NCBI RefSeq assembly: GCF_000238775.2 | Contig: NZ_AFEJ02000006.1 | Location: 1-64,000, forward strand | Length of the DNA stretch: 64,000 nucleotides | Origin: Acaryochloris sp. CCMEE 5410 | Lineage (GTDB): Bacteria; Cyanobacteriota; Cyanobacteriia; Thermosynechococcales; Thermosynechococcaceae | Direction: 5' to 3' | Shown here: one piece after another, positions 27,236 to 36,902 of the stretch | How positions within the stretch are numbered: position 1 is the first letter of the stretch | How the letters are laid out: the number at the start of each line of letters is the position of its first letter | Program-made: the position numbers and the translations under genes | The notes under the pieces: generated by a model | What the model saw: the letters and a program-made list of their open reading frames with translations, nothing else | Told to the model about the DNA's origin: nothing | The model's database searches: none

Positions 27236-28663
27236 CTAGGTGGGGGCAGGCGATCGTTTTAATCTGAGGATGGCGTGCTCAAACCACTGCTGCCAAGGAC
27301 AGTGTGAGTTGAGGCCGATATAAATACGGCGGACACTGAAGCGGACTTGAGCAGCTACTTTGAGTAACTTCAGGCGAATGGTTCCTAGCTGTGCTGCTTT
27401 GAGCGGTGTATCGGCGAGTCCATGTTCGCGCAGGGCATTGAGTAAAACATATCCCACAGATGACCACCAGAGGCGCAGTTGATTGCTCTCAAACCAATGG
27501 GCCGAAGTGCGGTCACTGAACAATTCAAGCTGGTGTTCTTTGATCCGATTTTCCATATTTGCCCTTGGGCAGTACTCATCTTCGTAGAGTTTACTGGGAA
27601 TCACCTCTGATGCCGGAAAAGAGGTGACCACAAAACGATGATGTACGCCTTTTTCGTCATAGGTGACCTTAGCAACCACCCGTCTTCTCTTACTCCAGGA
27701 GTCAAGGGTCTGATAGTTTAGGGAGCGATACCATGGAGTCCCTTCCATCGGTGGCTCTACTGTCTGACACCGCTCAAACTCAGCCTTGGCTTTAGCTTCG
27801 ATATCTTTACTCATTCGCACCAAACGTTCGTTCGTGGCCATAGCCAAGACAAAATCCACCTGATTCTCTTCGCACCAACTCATGATGTCGTCACGAGCAT
27901 AGGCACTATCGGCCCGCACTGTAATCTTGATCTCTGGCCAGTGACACCTGATATGGGGAATAATACGCTGTAACTCATCTAAAGCCCCTGCAGCAGGGTC
28001 TACATTGGAGGGACGTAACCGTGCAGCCAGTAAGTGAGTGCCACAGAAAATCAACAGTGGTGCAAAGCATTCATGGTGATAGTAAGGATTGAAAAAGACC
28101 TGTTCTTGCTGACCATGGGCAAGGTCATCTGAGACATCCATATCAATCACAATATGCTCTGGTACGGTGGAGCTGAGTTGCACAAAGCGCTCTACGAAAA
28201 ACGCTTTCATCTCATCAGGATTGATAGCAAAACGCACGTAGCGGTGGTTGAGGGATTGCGCATCACCATGAGGTGCTTGCTCAAGACGATTGAGGGTGCT
28301 TTTCCCAGCTAAAGGGGCACAGCGAGAATGGGTGCTTTCAAGCTGACCTACAGCAATGTTAAACAACGGTTCGTTGCGTAAATAGTCGTGGTCCAGCAGA
28401 TCTTCGTATCCCTGGACAATCCCATACACTCGCTGGGTAACCAAGTCAGATAAATTGTGTTGAATTCGGCTCGGGTCGCGATGATCGCTGAAGCATTCAG
28501 CAAAGTGGTGGGTAATTTGAAACAGCTCATCAACCTGCTTGATCAAGAGTAGGCCAGCATCACTGGTCAGACTACCGCCATTGAAATCTGCCACGATCTC
28601 ACGAGCGTCTAGTTTGCCAAATTGATGTGTCTGCGAGGTAGACTCTATAGTTGTTGGGGGCAT
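27236..28663 (-). CDS. IS1380-family transposase
   Basis: 475 residues, full length for the family. It has the DDE core with IVIDMDVSDDLAHGQQEQVF, then ITVRADSAYARDDIMSWCEE and the later ENRIKEHQLELFSDRTSAHW that holds the Glu, and the N-terminal FNGGSLTSDAGLLLIKQVDE block typical of IS1380 transposases. Intact, so possibly active. The inverted repeats and the 4-bp duplication expected of the family were not found by eye. The downstream edge of the element is very near the start of the neighbouring gene at 28687, which it may have clipped. Confidence 0.92.
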   Translation of the reverse strand: MPPTTIESTSQTHQFGKLDAREIVADFNGGSLTSDAGLLLIKQVDELFQITHHFAECFSDHRDPSRIQHNLSDLVTQRVYGIVQGYEDLLDHDYLRNEPLFNIAVGQLESTHSRCAPLAGKSTLNRLEQAPHGDAQSLNHRYVRFAINPDEMKAFFVERFVQLSSTVPEHIVIDMDVSDDLAHGQQEQVFFNPYYHHECFAPLLIFCGTHLLAARLRPSNVDPAAGALDELQRIIPHIRCHWPEIKITVRADSAYARDDIMSWCEENQVDFVLAMATNERLVRMSKDIEAKAKAEFERCQTVEPPMEGTPWYRSLNYQTLDSWSKRRRVVAKVTYDEKGVHHRFVVTSFPASEVIPSKLYEDEYCPRANMENRIKEHQLELFSDRTSAHWFESNQLRLWWSSVGYVLLNALREHGLADTPLKAAQLGTIRLKLLKVAAQVRFSVRRIYIGLNSHCPWQQWFEHAILRLKRSPAPT

Positions 28664-28686
28664 AGAATTAAGGTGCTAGAAACTTT

Positions 28687-29460
28687 GTGCCAGTTGCATT
28701 TTCGCTGTTTTTTGACCCCATTTACTCAGACTGGGTAAACCATAGAGCTAAAGGTATGGCTTTTGATATTCATCTACTCAATCATCTCGACTACGACGAA
28801 GCTGAATCCTTGCTGCCTGATTACCTGGATGATGTCGTTGAACAGTTTGTGACGTCTTCACAAGGGGAAGCATATATTTCAGAGCACCCTGAAGTGGGTC
28901 GATGGATTACGACCTTCACTGAAATGGCTTATGTCTACGAAGGGTTCACCTTACCCACGATGACTAAGGCAGAGGTGCAAGTCATTATGGAAGATCTCTT
29001 ACCGCGCAAAATAACCTTGAGAGACCGTTCTGACGCAGAAGATGCCATTTCGGAACTGAGTGCCTTTTGGAACTTTTTGGACCAGGAGTATCACTTCCAG
29101 TGCGCAGGAGAAATTCTCAACTATCTCTCTAGTATTGAAGGTGATTTCCCTGATTGGATGTTTGACCCAGCCAAAGGCGGTATGGCGAAAAGCTTCCTAA
29201 TGGAGGGGATACAAGCTGGATATGATATGACAACTCAAGAAGGGCTGGACGCATTCCGGCTCAACTTTAATCAGCGGCTTTTTTCAGAAAATCCTGATAA
29301 CTCTTTTCTGCAGCAACTCGGAAATCTGTTCCCAGGCTCTTCCTCTAAAGCACAACCCACCTCGTCAAACTCAAAGCATTCAAAACAACCCAAGAAAGCT
29401 AGTGGCAAAGGATTTGAAGCTCTTAATAAAGGCAAGAAATCTAAACGAAGGAAAAAGTAA
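28687..29460 (+). CDS. Hypothetical 257-aa protein, Lys-rich tail
   Basis: Not recognised. Mainly helical, acidic body (LLNHLDYDEAESLLPDYLDD, VVEQFVTSSQGEAYISEHPE, LDQEYHFQCAGEILNYLSS), then a Ser/Gln linker and a strongly basic C-terminus (SKHSKQPKKASGKG, KGKKSKRRKK). The GTG at 28687 lies only 23 bp from the IS1380 transposase start, so the original 5' end may have been replaced by the IS; ATG 28756 (MAFDIHLLNHLDYDEAE) fits the conserved-looking part better. The basic tail suggests nucleic-acid or ribosome contact. It precedes the RNase gene in the same orientation. Confidence 0.6.
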   Translation: MPVAFSLFFDPIYSDWVNHRAKGMAFDIHLLNHLDYDEAESLLPDYLDDVVEQFVTSSQGEAYISEHPEVGRWITTFTEMAYVYEGFTLPTMTKAEVQVIMEDLLPRKITLRDRSDAEDAISELSAFWNFLDQEYHFQCAGEILNYLSSIEGDFPDWMFDPAKGGMAKSFLMEGIQAGYDMTTQEGLDAFRLNFNQRLFSENPDNSFLQQLGNLFPGSSSKAQPTSSNSKHSKQPKKASGKGFEALNKGKKSKRRKK

Positions 29461-29748
29461 GTTTCGGCAAACTAGATTTCTGACAAAGGTTGAGGGCTGA
29501 AGCTGTACTCCCCGCGCTGACGGATTGCTGTAAAACAGTTAAAAATTACACACTGTTTTTTCCTTAATCCATTAGAACCATTGTGAATAGCGAGTTATGG
29601 GATGTTCGTAAAATGGCTGGTGAGAAATTCAGGAATTAGATGTCTCTTAAAACTATCGCACCTTAGCAAGAATCTTAATTTCGCTGGAATATTCCTGCTC
29701 TACATTAGAATACCTGCAAGTCTGCTCCTAGCGAGATTCTCCTCCCCT

Positions 29749-32088
29749 ATGCCTTCTTCAACTGTAGAAAAGCTTTCTCAACTGCGTTCTCAACTCCAGC
29801 AATGCAGCAACCCCACTGCTGCTAAGGTACTCAAAAGTGCAATTAAAAAACTTGAAGCCCAGCTTGACCCAAGCCAGCCCAAGACCACAGCATCCAAGAT
29901 AGCCCAGCGGAAAGCTGCATTGAGGCACTCCCAGAAACAGGCCAAACAGAAAGCGTTGCAGCAAGAAAGAACAACGCTGAAACCCCCTTCACTGATAAAG
30001 CTGGAGTCAAAGTCTGAAGGCGTATCTCAAGATAAAAAGCCCATAACACTAGATCAGGAAAAACCAATCGAACAGGCTAAGGCGTCAGTTCAAGATACGA
30101 AATCTAAATTACCGACTCAGGATAGTCCACCAGCTAAGACCGAAACGACACACAAAAGCAAGAACCGTTTTCCTCCTCAAGCGTTCGCAGCAGCCAAGCG
30201 GATTGTCCTTACGGATGAACTCTGGCAACGTCCCCAGGTCCAGGGCATTACCATCGATGGTCCTACTTCAAGGGACCTGGATGATGCCATCTGGATTGAA
30301 GCGACTGAATCAGGGGCAGTCCTCTCTGTACATATTGCCGATGTTTCTGAAATCGTAGAAATCGGATCGAGTTTAGATGAAGTGGCAATTGAGCGCACGA
30401 CCACCCGCTATTTCAGCAAAGGGAATGCCCCCATGCTGCCGAGACCACTATCAGAAGATAAGCTGAGTCTCCTAGAGAACCAAAAGCGTCCCACCCTGAC
30501 GATCCAGGTCACCCTCGATGCGAATGCTCAGATGATTGACACGGAAATCTTTGAGTCTTGGCTGACTAGTCAAAAAAGATTTACCTATGCCGAAGCATCC
30601 CAGCCTGTCTCCCACTCTGCTTTTCAAGAGACCTTAGAGATGGCCCATCAGTGGGCATTACATCTGTACCGGAATCGGCTGACCTCTGGTGCAATAGGTG
30701 CGACCCAGACAGCCCAAGGTCAGTGGCTCACGGAAGAGGGCAGTCTAAGCCGAAGTGAACATCATCGTAGTCATATCTTGATCCAAGAATTTATGATCCT
30801 GGCAAATCGGGCTGTCGCCCAGTGGTTAGCCGATCAAGATATCCCTGCTCTGTATCGCAATCACACGGCCAGGGCGATTGCCCCAGATCGGGAAACGATG
30901 TATCAGACATTGCTGACGCTAGGATCTAGCGCTGCCATTCGCCAGCGGTTGTACAGTTGGATGAACCGTGCCGAGTATGCTCCAACGTTAATCGGACACT
31001 TTGCTCTAAACCTGCCTGCATATTGTCACTTCACCAGTCCGATACGTAGACTCGCTGACCTGATCAACCATCGCATCGTTAAAGCTGTACTCAAACAGCA
31101 AGAGGTCCCCTATACCGTACTCGAACTTGAGCAGCTAGGACAGCATATTGCCCAAGTCAGGCGCAAAGATGAAGAAGAGACCTCAGAGTACTTTAAGGCT
31201 GAGCATCAGAAGGTCTACCAGGACCAACTCCAGGCTCCTGAAGAGCTGGGTCATCTTTCCAGTAAAGAATTCAGTCGTTTGGTGAAGTATGCCACCGAAA
31301 ATCAAGATATAGAGCGGCTTCGTAGTGAGTTGGTGACTCGTTTGGAGTCAGAGAAATTAACGGTTCAAGATCTGTACTTGTTGGTCTTTCAGAGGAGTGA
31401 CCGTGAATTACAGCATCAGGTTGTCCAGCATCTTGCCAATCACGTTCAAGAAGCTGCGAGTGTGATCAGCATTGCCTCAAGCCAGGAAAAGGACTGGGAA
31501 GCGTTCGAATATATAGAGGTGGGGGATAGCACACCATTCACTGTCTGGTTAGAGGTCAAACAATCTGGAGAATCCTTCACGACTGTTCATCCAGCAGTCC
31601 ATTCCCGTAAACAAGATGCTCGTCATCAGGCTTGTCTATTGTGGCTAGAAGCCTATCTCCAGAACAGCTTGGTCACTCCAGGAGAGCGTGAACAGCCTCC
31701 GTTACCAGAGCCTCAACCTGTATCTTCAGCTTCTAGCAAGAATGCAGAACCGCTGTCCAAAGCTATGCATACTGCTTTGATGAAACCACTCAGTGGTGGT
31801 CAGAATTTTGTGGGGATGTTGGTGGATGTCTGCCAGAGATTGAGATGGGAGAATCCAGAGTACGAAATGGACAGCTCAGATGATTGGTTTATCTGTAAAT
31901 GTGAGCTGGATGTTCTGGGTGAACGGCTGGAAGGTAGCGGGGTGGCGAAGAAGAAAAAATTGGCTAAGAGTCTGGCCGCTAAAGAGGTACTGGAGCAAGT
32001 GCGAGAGCTGGCACCTCAGCATTGGGAGGAGTGGTTCCCAGGGGTAGCATTCAGCCAACCTAAGAATCTGACCAACCAAGAAGATTGA
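29749..32088 (+). CDS. RNB-domain exoribonuclease with dsRBD-like modules
   Basis: 779 residues from the ATG at 29749; the frame is open from 29602 but those residues look untranslated. Residues ~1-140 are Gln/Lys-rich and helical. The RNB domain (~150-480) holds the metal-binding Asp cluster TIDGPTSRDLDDAIW, then HIADVSE, AERTTTRYF-like and the helix GHFALNLPAYCHFTSPIRRLAD. RNB enzymes degrade RNA 3'-5'. No S1 domain follows. Instead there are two alpha-beta-beta-beta-alpha segments of dsRBD type: one around residues 590-640 (TPFTVWLEVKQSGESF, SRKQDARHQACLLWLEAYLQ) and one near the C-terminus (NFVGMLVDVCQRLRW, GSGVAKKKKLAKSLAAKEVL). The layout suggests an RNase aimed at structured RNA. Confidence 0.85.
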   Translation: MPSSTVEKLSQLRSQLQQCSNPTAAKVLKSAIKKLEAQLDPSQPKTTASKIAQRKAALRHSQKQAKQKALQQERTTLKPPSLIKLESKSEGVSQDKKPITLDQEKPIEQAKASVQDTKSKLPTQDSPPAKTETTHKSKNRFPPQAFAAAKRIVLTDELWQRPQVQGITIDGPTSRDLDDAIWIEATESGAVLSVHIADVSEIVEIGSSLDEVAIERTTTRYFSKGNAPMLPRPLSEDKLSLLENQKRPTLTIQVTLDANAQMIDTEIFESWLTSQKRFTYAEASQPVSHSAFQETLEMAHQWALHLYRNRLTSGAIGATQTAQGQWLTEEGSLSRSEHHRSHILIQEFMILANRAVAQWLADQDIPALYRNHTARAIAPDRETMYQTLLTLGSSAAIRQRLYSWMNRAEYAPTLIGHFALNLPAYCHFTSPIRRLADLINHRIVKAVLKQQEVPYTVLELEQLGQHIAQVRRKDEEETSEYFKAEHQKVYQDQLQAPEELGHLSSKEFSRLVKYATENQDIERLRSELVTRLESEKLTVQDLYLLVFQRSDRELQHQVVQHLANHVQEAASVISIASSQEKDWEAFEYIEVGDSTPFTVWLEVKQSGESFTTVHPAVHSRKQDARHQACLLWLEAYLQNSLVTPGEREQPPLPEPQPVSSASSKNAEPLSKAMHTALMKPLSGGQNFVGMLVDVCQRLRWENPEYEMDSSDDWFICKCELDVLGERLEGSGVAKKKKLAKSLAAKEVLEQVRELAPQHWEEWFPGVAFSQPKNLTNQED

Positions 32089-32274
32089 TTTTCTTCCAAC
32101 AACGTAGGGTGATTCAAGATAGAGGCGAAGGTGAGAGTGGGGTGGATTAGGGATAGTTGATGCAAGAGTCATGCTTTCGCATAAATTGACCAATCATAAG
32201 AATCTTGTCTATCAAGCGTTTTAAGCATTATTGCTTAGGTAGAAATGCTACCTTGAACTTAAGGGTAGCCAAGG

Positions 32275-33039
32275 ATGCCAGACATCATGAATAATCTGAG
32301 TAATGATCAGCATTCTATTTTGGTAGTTGATGACGAAGTACCGATTCGACGAATTTTAAGTACCCGACTATCCATGATGGGCTATCAAGTTTTCACTGCT
32401 GCTGATGGCGTAGAAGCTTTAGAAATTTTTGAGCTACAACATCCTGACTTGATTGTGCTAGATGTGATGATGCCGAAACTGGATGGCTATGGTGTCTGTC
32501 AAGCCGTCCGTAAAATATCGAGAGTGCCGATTATTATGCTGACAGCTCTGTCGGATGTAAGGGATCGTATTACGGGTCTGGAAATGGGTGCTGATGATTA
32601 TATGATCAAGCCTTTTTCACCTAAAGAATTAGAATCTCGTGTTCGGGTTATTCTCCGCAGACTGGATGCTGTAAAACCATCGAAGTATCATGCCCCTGGT
32701 GTGCTTGAGATTGGCTCACTCCACATTGATAGAAATAAACGGCAGGTTTCCCATGGTCGAGAACGTCTCTTCTTCACCCAGATGGAATTTAGTTTATTGG
32801 AACTATTGGCTAGCCGACTTGGAGAAGCTGTTTCTCGCCAGGAGCTTCTACAGAAAGTATGGGGATATGGCGAAGAGTCCATAGTTGATACGCGAACAGT
32901 CGAGGTTCACATGTCACGTCTGCGCCATAAACTCAAAGAGAATTTAGGAGCATCAGTGATGATTCATACGATTCGTGGTGTAGGTTATGCACTGAAATAT
33001 GATCAATCACAAATTTTGGCTGATCAGCAGGTCAGCTAG
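32275..33039 (+). CDS. OmpR-family response regulator, RpaB/Ycf27-like
   Basis: 254 residues. Receiver domain (~15-130): acidic pocket VVDDE, phospho-acceptor in LIVLDVMMPKLDGYGVCQ, MLTAL and Lys in DDYMIKPFSPKELESRV. Winged-helix DNA-binding domain (~150-245): GSLHIDRNKRQV, FFTQMEFSLLELLASRLGEA, EVHMSRLRHKL and TIRGVGYAL. The receiver stretch DGYGVCQ...RKI and the IDRNKRQV segment match cyanobacterial RpaB, which controls high-light and photosystem genes, so this is probably an RpaB paralog rather than the chromosomal copy. ATG 32287 is an alternative start. No kinase gene is adjacent. Confidence 0.88.
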   Translation: MPDIMNNLSNDQHSILVVDDEVPIRRILSTRLSMMGYQVFTAADGVEALEIFELQHPDLIVLDVMMPKLDGYGVCQAVRKISRVPIIMLTALSDVRDRITGLEMGADDYMIKPFSPKELESRVRVILRRLDAVKPSKYHAPGVLEIGSLHIDRNKRQVSHGRERLFFTQMEFSLLELLASRLGEAVSRQELLQKVWGYGEESIVDTRTVEVHMSRLRHKLKENLGASVMIHTIRGVGYALKYDQSQILADQQVS

Positions 33040-33074
33040 AACACCTGGTTGTTTCTGAAAACATCTTTAGGCAG

Positions 33075-33197
33075 TACTGGATTGACGTGGCGGGAACGGG
33101 GAAGCCTTTCGTGAAGGAATCGATTGCTTCGGCTGGGTTCTGCTTGGAGTGCGCTGTTGAGATTGAAGAGAACTTTGAGTTGAAAAAAGGGGGATGA
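33075..33197 (+). pseudogene. Short second copy of the IS-interrupted unknown gene
   Basis: Reads YWIDVAGTGKPFVKESIASA then GFCLECAVEIEENFELKKGG and a stop. It is about 85% identical at DNA level to the sequence flanking the IS21-family element at 2640-2677 and 8186-8270, and shows what that site looked like before insertion. It has no start and no upstream homology, so it is a fragment left by duplication or recombination. Confidence 0.6.
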
Positions 33198-33479
33198 AAT
33201 CACTACGATACTGTTGTGAATCAGAAACTATCAAAAAAATAGAATAATTGATCACAATAACGGTTTTAATTTGGCATAACTGATGGAAAGCACTAAAAAT
33301 TTATTGATATTATTCTACTAAAAAATATCAATAAATTCCAAACTAGAACTAAATACAAGACGTCAATATGCCTAAAAATCCTAGATAACTAATAAAATCA
33401 CTTAGAAAGAGTATGGTGATTCCAGAAGAATTAGATATATATTCTGTTAAATTGAAAGAATTTAAGGGGAGTGATAAAC

Positions 33480-36400
33480 ATGCAAAATCCTTTCCAAAAA
33501 GATTCATCAAACGAGACTAAAGTGATGCTTGATGTCCCAGCTATACCAACCACTATCGTATTTATTGACTCAAATGTTGATGATAAAGATACGTTGATTA
33601 ATGGGGTGAATCATAATGTCAAGGTAGTGATATTAGATCCCCAAGAGGATGGCATAAAAAAGATTACCCGAGTACTAAAATTCCATCCAGAAATTGAAGC
33701 AATTCACATAGTCTCTCATGGGATACCAGGCTCTTTATCACTCGGAAATATTGAGTTGACCTTGGAAAGCCTAGATAGGTATGCTTCAGAACTAAAAAGT
33801 TGGATAAAACTAGTAAATTTTCCCGCTATTCTGCTCTATGGATGCAACTTAGCGGCAGGAAAGGTGGGAACTAAATTTCTAGAGAAATTACACCATATCA
33901 CTCATTTACCGATTGCTGCTTCACGAACGAAAATTGGCAGTTGTCTCTTGGGTGGCAGTTGGCAGCTTGGGGTAAGACTTGGCAAACATGCTCTATTCTC
34001 CCACAAAGCTTTTACCCAAGAGACTCTAGCTTCCTATGCTGGTATCTTTGCAAGTGTCCAATTAGTGAAAGACATCAATCCTGGTGTTAGTGACTCTGAT
34101 CCCCGTAGCTTCTTTAAGCTTGGTAACCAGCTATTCTTCGTCGCTACGGATGGTGTCGCAGGTCGAGAACTTTGGGTGAGTGACGGCACTGAAACCGGGA
34201 CACAGCTCGTAAAAAATATTGATCCTAATAATAACTTCATTAATGGACCCAGTATTTTTGACTTATCAGGCCCACAAAGCTTTACTCAATTCGGTGACAA
34301 GCTAATTTTCACTGCTTCTAATGGAGTAACTGGAAGAGAATTATGGATCACTGATGGTACTGAAGCGGGGACAAAACTTATTAAAGATATTAATCCTAGT
34401 CAGATAGATTTTCTTTTTCCCAATGATAGTAATTTCCCTCTCCCACGATTCTTAACTGAGCTTGATGGCAAGTTATTCTTCACAGCCAATGATGATATAA
34501 CGGGCCAAGAGCTATGGGTAACTGATGGCACTGAATCTGGTACACAGTTAGTAAAAGATATTAATCCTTTTAATAATTTCTCTGGCCGTTCTAATTTCGG
34601 AGGCCCAGAAAATTTAATTATATTTGATGGCAAGCTGTTCTTCACTGCCCCAGATGGTGTTAGAGGTATCGGGTTATGGGCGAGCGATGGTACTGAAGCG
34701 GGAACTCAGCTGGTTAAAGCTATTACTAATATTGCTATCCCATCTTTACTACGTAACTTCAAGGAAGTTGACGGCAAGTTGTTTTTCCTAGGAAATGATG
34801 GCACTAGTGGCCAAGAACTTTGGGTGAGTGATGGTACAGAAGTGGGTACTCGGCGGGTTAAAAATATCAATCCTAGTAATGATGACAGATTTGGATTGGC
34901 TCCAAGTAATTTTATAGGGATTGATGACAAGCTATTTTTCACAGCCAATGATGGTATTCGAGGTCGCGAACTATGGGTAAGTGATGGCACTGAAGCTGGC
35001 ACGAAGCTTGTTAAAGATATTAACCCCAGTAACGGTGACTTCCCTGCTCCAAGTGATTTTATAAGGATTGATGACAAGCTATTTTTCACAGCCAATGACG
35101 GCATCCGAGGTCGCGAACTATGGGTAAGTGATGGCACTGAAGCTGGCACGAAGCTTGTTAAAGATATTAACCCCAGTAACGGTGACTTCCCTGCTCCAAG
35201 TGATTTTATAAGGATTGATGACAAGCTATTTTTCACAGCCAATGACGGCATCCGAGGTCGCGAACTATGGGTAAGTGATGGCACTGAAGCTGGCACACAA
35301 TTAGTGAGGGATATTAATCCGAGTAGTGATGATTCTACTAGTCTAGGTAACCTTATAGAGATTGATGGCAAGCTTCTTTTCAGAGCAGACGATGGGGTGA
35401 GTGGTCAAGAGCTATGGATTAGTGATGGCACTGAAGCTGGGACGCAATTATTTGCAGATATTAATCCAAGTGGTGATGGCTTCTTTAGCTTTAGTAGATT
35501 CCAAGCAGTAGATAACAAGTTATTTTTCTCTGTTGATGATGGCATTAATGGGAAGGAACTATGGATTGCCTCTATTCCCAAAAATATTATTTCTGGGGAT
35601 AAAGGAAATAATGTTCTGAATGGCACTACTGATGATGATTTTATTAGTGGTTTAGAAGGAGATGATGTTATTCGCGGCAGGCTCGGTGATGACCTTATCA
35701 GAGGAAATAATGGCATCGACGTTCTTTTTGGTGATCAAGGGAATGATGCGATTGAAGGGGGAGCTGGCAATGATCAGATATTTGGTGATCAAGGGGCAGA
35801 CAGATTAGAGGGTGGGGCGGGGGATGACATCATCGAAGGCGGAGATGGCGATGACGTTGTGACAGTTAGGAACTTCACGGGTATTGATGTTCTTGATGGA
35901 GGAAATGGAGATGACACCGTGCGGTTTATACCCACGGATGGCCGCAATTTAAGTATTTTTCTTGCCCAAGGATTCGTTGGAGATGGCCTCTTAGGGGGGC
36001 AAACTTTCAAAAACTTTGAAACCATTGTCACTGGCCAAGGTAATGATCGTTTATTAGGGAATGCACAAGACAACACCTTAAACGGAGGTAGTGGTGATGA
36101 CCTGCTCAAAGGTGAGCTTGGTAACGATGTTCTATTTGGCAGTCAAGGGAATGATGTAATTGAAGGGGGTGCTGGCAATGATCAGATATTTGGTGATCAA
36201 GGGGCAGACAGATTAGAGGGTGGGGCGGGGGATGACACCATCGAAGGTGGAGATGGCGATGACGTTGTGACAGTTAGGAACTTCACGGGTATTGATGTTC
36301 TTGATGGAGGAAGTGGAGATGATATCCTTCGGTTCGATCCTAATGATAGTCGTGACTTAAGTATCTTTCTTTCTCAAGGGTTTGTTGGGGATGGTCTTCT

Positions 36401-36902
36401 AGGGGGACAAACTTTCAAAAACTTTGAAACTATTGTCACTGGCCGAGGTAACGATCGTTTGTTAGGTAATGAACAAGACAACATCTTAGGCGGGGGTAGC
36501 GGTGATGACGGACTGTTTGGAGGCGACGGTGATGACGAGCTGAATGGTGGGGCAGATCGAGATAACCTCGCTGGTGGATTAGGTGCTGATACACTAATTG
36601 GTGGTCAAGATGCAGATATCCTCGATGGTAATAGAGGGAATGATATTTTGATTGGTGAAGCAGGGGCTGATCAATTTCTGTTTAAGGAAGATCTTCTTGA
36701 TGGTCAGACTGACATTGATACCATTCTGGACTTTGAGATCGAGGACACTCTAAATTTCAGCTCTTATAGGAATGCGGGTGGCTTCATTAATGCCACGAGA
36801 GTTACACAAAATCTACTACGGCTTAATCTGAGTGGAGAGGATATCGTGAATATTACAGGCTCTTCAAGTGCCTTGGATTTAGCTGAGAATCAACTCCAAT
36901 AG
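33480..36902 (+). CDS. DUF4347 / ELW-repeat / RTX calcium-binding surface protein
   Basis: 1140 residues; ATG 33480 chosen for the AGGGGAG 8 bases upstream (GTG 33471 is possible). Residues ~20-190 are a DUF4347 domain (VVILDPQEDGIKKITRVL, IHIVSHGIPGSLSLG, ILLYGCNLAAGKVG). Then follow nine full ELWVSDGTEAGT-type repeats of about 49-60 residues (~195-700), each with FFTANDG and LVKDINPS, and a tenth that breaks off. The last third holds glycine-rich GGxGxDxhx nonapeptides that bind calcium (RTX), in two blocks sharing a near-identical repeat, and a type I secretion-like end. Such proteins are secreted adhesins or matrix proteins. The repeats are under expansion (see tandem duplication). Confidence 0.88.
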   Translation: MQNPFQKDSSNETKVMLDVPAIPTTIVFIDSNVDDKDTLINGVNHNVKVVILDPQEDGIKKITRVLKFHPEIEAIHIVSHGIPGSLSLGNIELTLESLDRYASELKSWIKLVNFPAILLYGCNLAAGKVGTKFLEKLHHITHLPIAASRTKIGSCLLGGSWQLGVRLGKHALFSHKAFTQETLASYAGIFASVQLVKDINPGVSDSDPRSFFKLGNQLFFVATDGVAGRELWVSDGTETGTQLVKNIDPNNNFINGPSIFDLSGPQSFTQFGDKLIFTASNGVTGRELWITDGTEAGTKLIKDINPSQIDFLFPNDSNFPLPRFLTELDGKLFFTANDDITGQELWVTDGTESGTQLVKDINPFNNFSGRSNFGGPENLIIFDGKLFFTAPDGVRGIGLWASDGTEAGTQLVKAITNIAIPSLLRNFKEVDGKLFFLGNDGTSGQELWVSDGTEVGTRRVKNINPSNDDRFGLAPSNFIGIDDKLFFTANDGIRGRELWVSDGTEAGTKLVKDINPSNGDFPAPSDFIRIDDKLFFTANDGIRGRELWVSDGTEAGTKLVKDINPSNGDFPAPSDFIRIDDKLFFTANDGIRGRELWVSDGTEAGTQLVRDINPSSDDSTSLGNLIEIDGKLLFRADDGVSGQELWISDGTEAGTQLFADINPSGDGFFSFSRFQAVDNKLFFSVDDGINGKELWIASIPKNIISGDKGNNVLNGTTDDDFISGLEGDDVIRGRLGDDLIRGNNGIDVLFGDQGNDAIEGGAGNDQIFGDQGADRLEGGAGDDIIEGGDGDDVVTVRNFTGIDVLDGGNGDDTVRFIPTDGRNLSIFLAQGFVGDGLLGGQTFKNFETIVTGQGNDRLLGNAQDNTLNGGSGDDLLKGELGNDVLFGSQGNDVIEGGAGNDQIFGDQGADRLEGGAGDDTIEGGDGDDVVTVRNFTGIDVLDGGSGDDILRFDPNDSRDLSIFLSQGFVGDGLLGGQTFKNFETIVTGRGNDRLLGNEQDNILGGGSGDDGLFGGDGDDELNGGADRDNLAGGLGADTLIGGQDADILDGNRGNDILIGEAGADQFLFKEDLLDGQTDIDTILDFEIEDTLNFSSYRNAGGFINATRVTQNLLRLNLSGEDIVNITGSSSALDLAENQLQ
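34922..35327 (+). repeat. Tandem duplication of a 147-bp (49-codon) repeat
   Basis: The unit beginning GGTGACTTCCCTGCTCCAAG occurs at 35034 and again at 35181, a spacing of 147 bp (49 codons), identical for at least the first ~127 bp. A third, slightly diverged copy precedes it from about 34922. It encodes the ELWVSDGTEAGTKLVKDI unit. The near-identity indicates recent slippage or unequal exchange, and length variation between strains is likely. Confidence 0.85.
35740..36450 (+). repeat. Duplicated RTX block, ~405-bp spacing
   Basis: A stretch from GGGAATGATGCGATTGAAGG (35740s) through GGTGATCAAGGGGCAGACAG, the GATGACGTTGTGACAGTTAG segment and on to the TTCAAAAACTTTGAAAC segment recurs about 405 bp later with few changes. 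It is an in-frame duplication of about 135 residues that doubled the calcium-binding blocks of the surface protein. Confidence 0.7.

Noticed and set aside
27170-28690. Ends of the IS1380 element
   Set aside because: No convincing inverted repeats or 4-bp duplication could be found by eye, so only the transposase gene is reported.
34706-35371. Long minus-strand frame of 221 residues
   Set aside because: Exact antisense of the ELW repeats; the repetition is inherited from the real gene.
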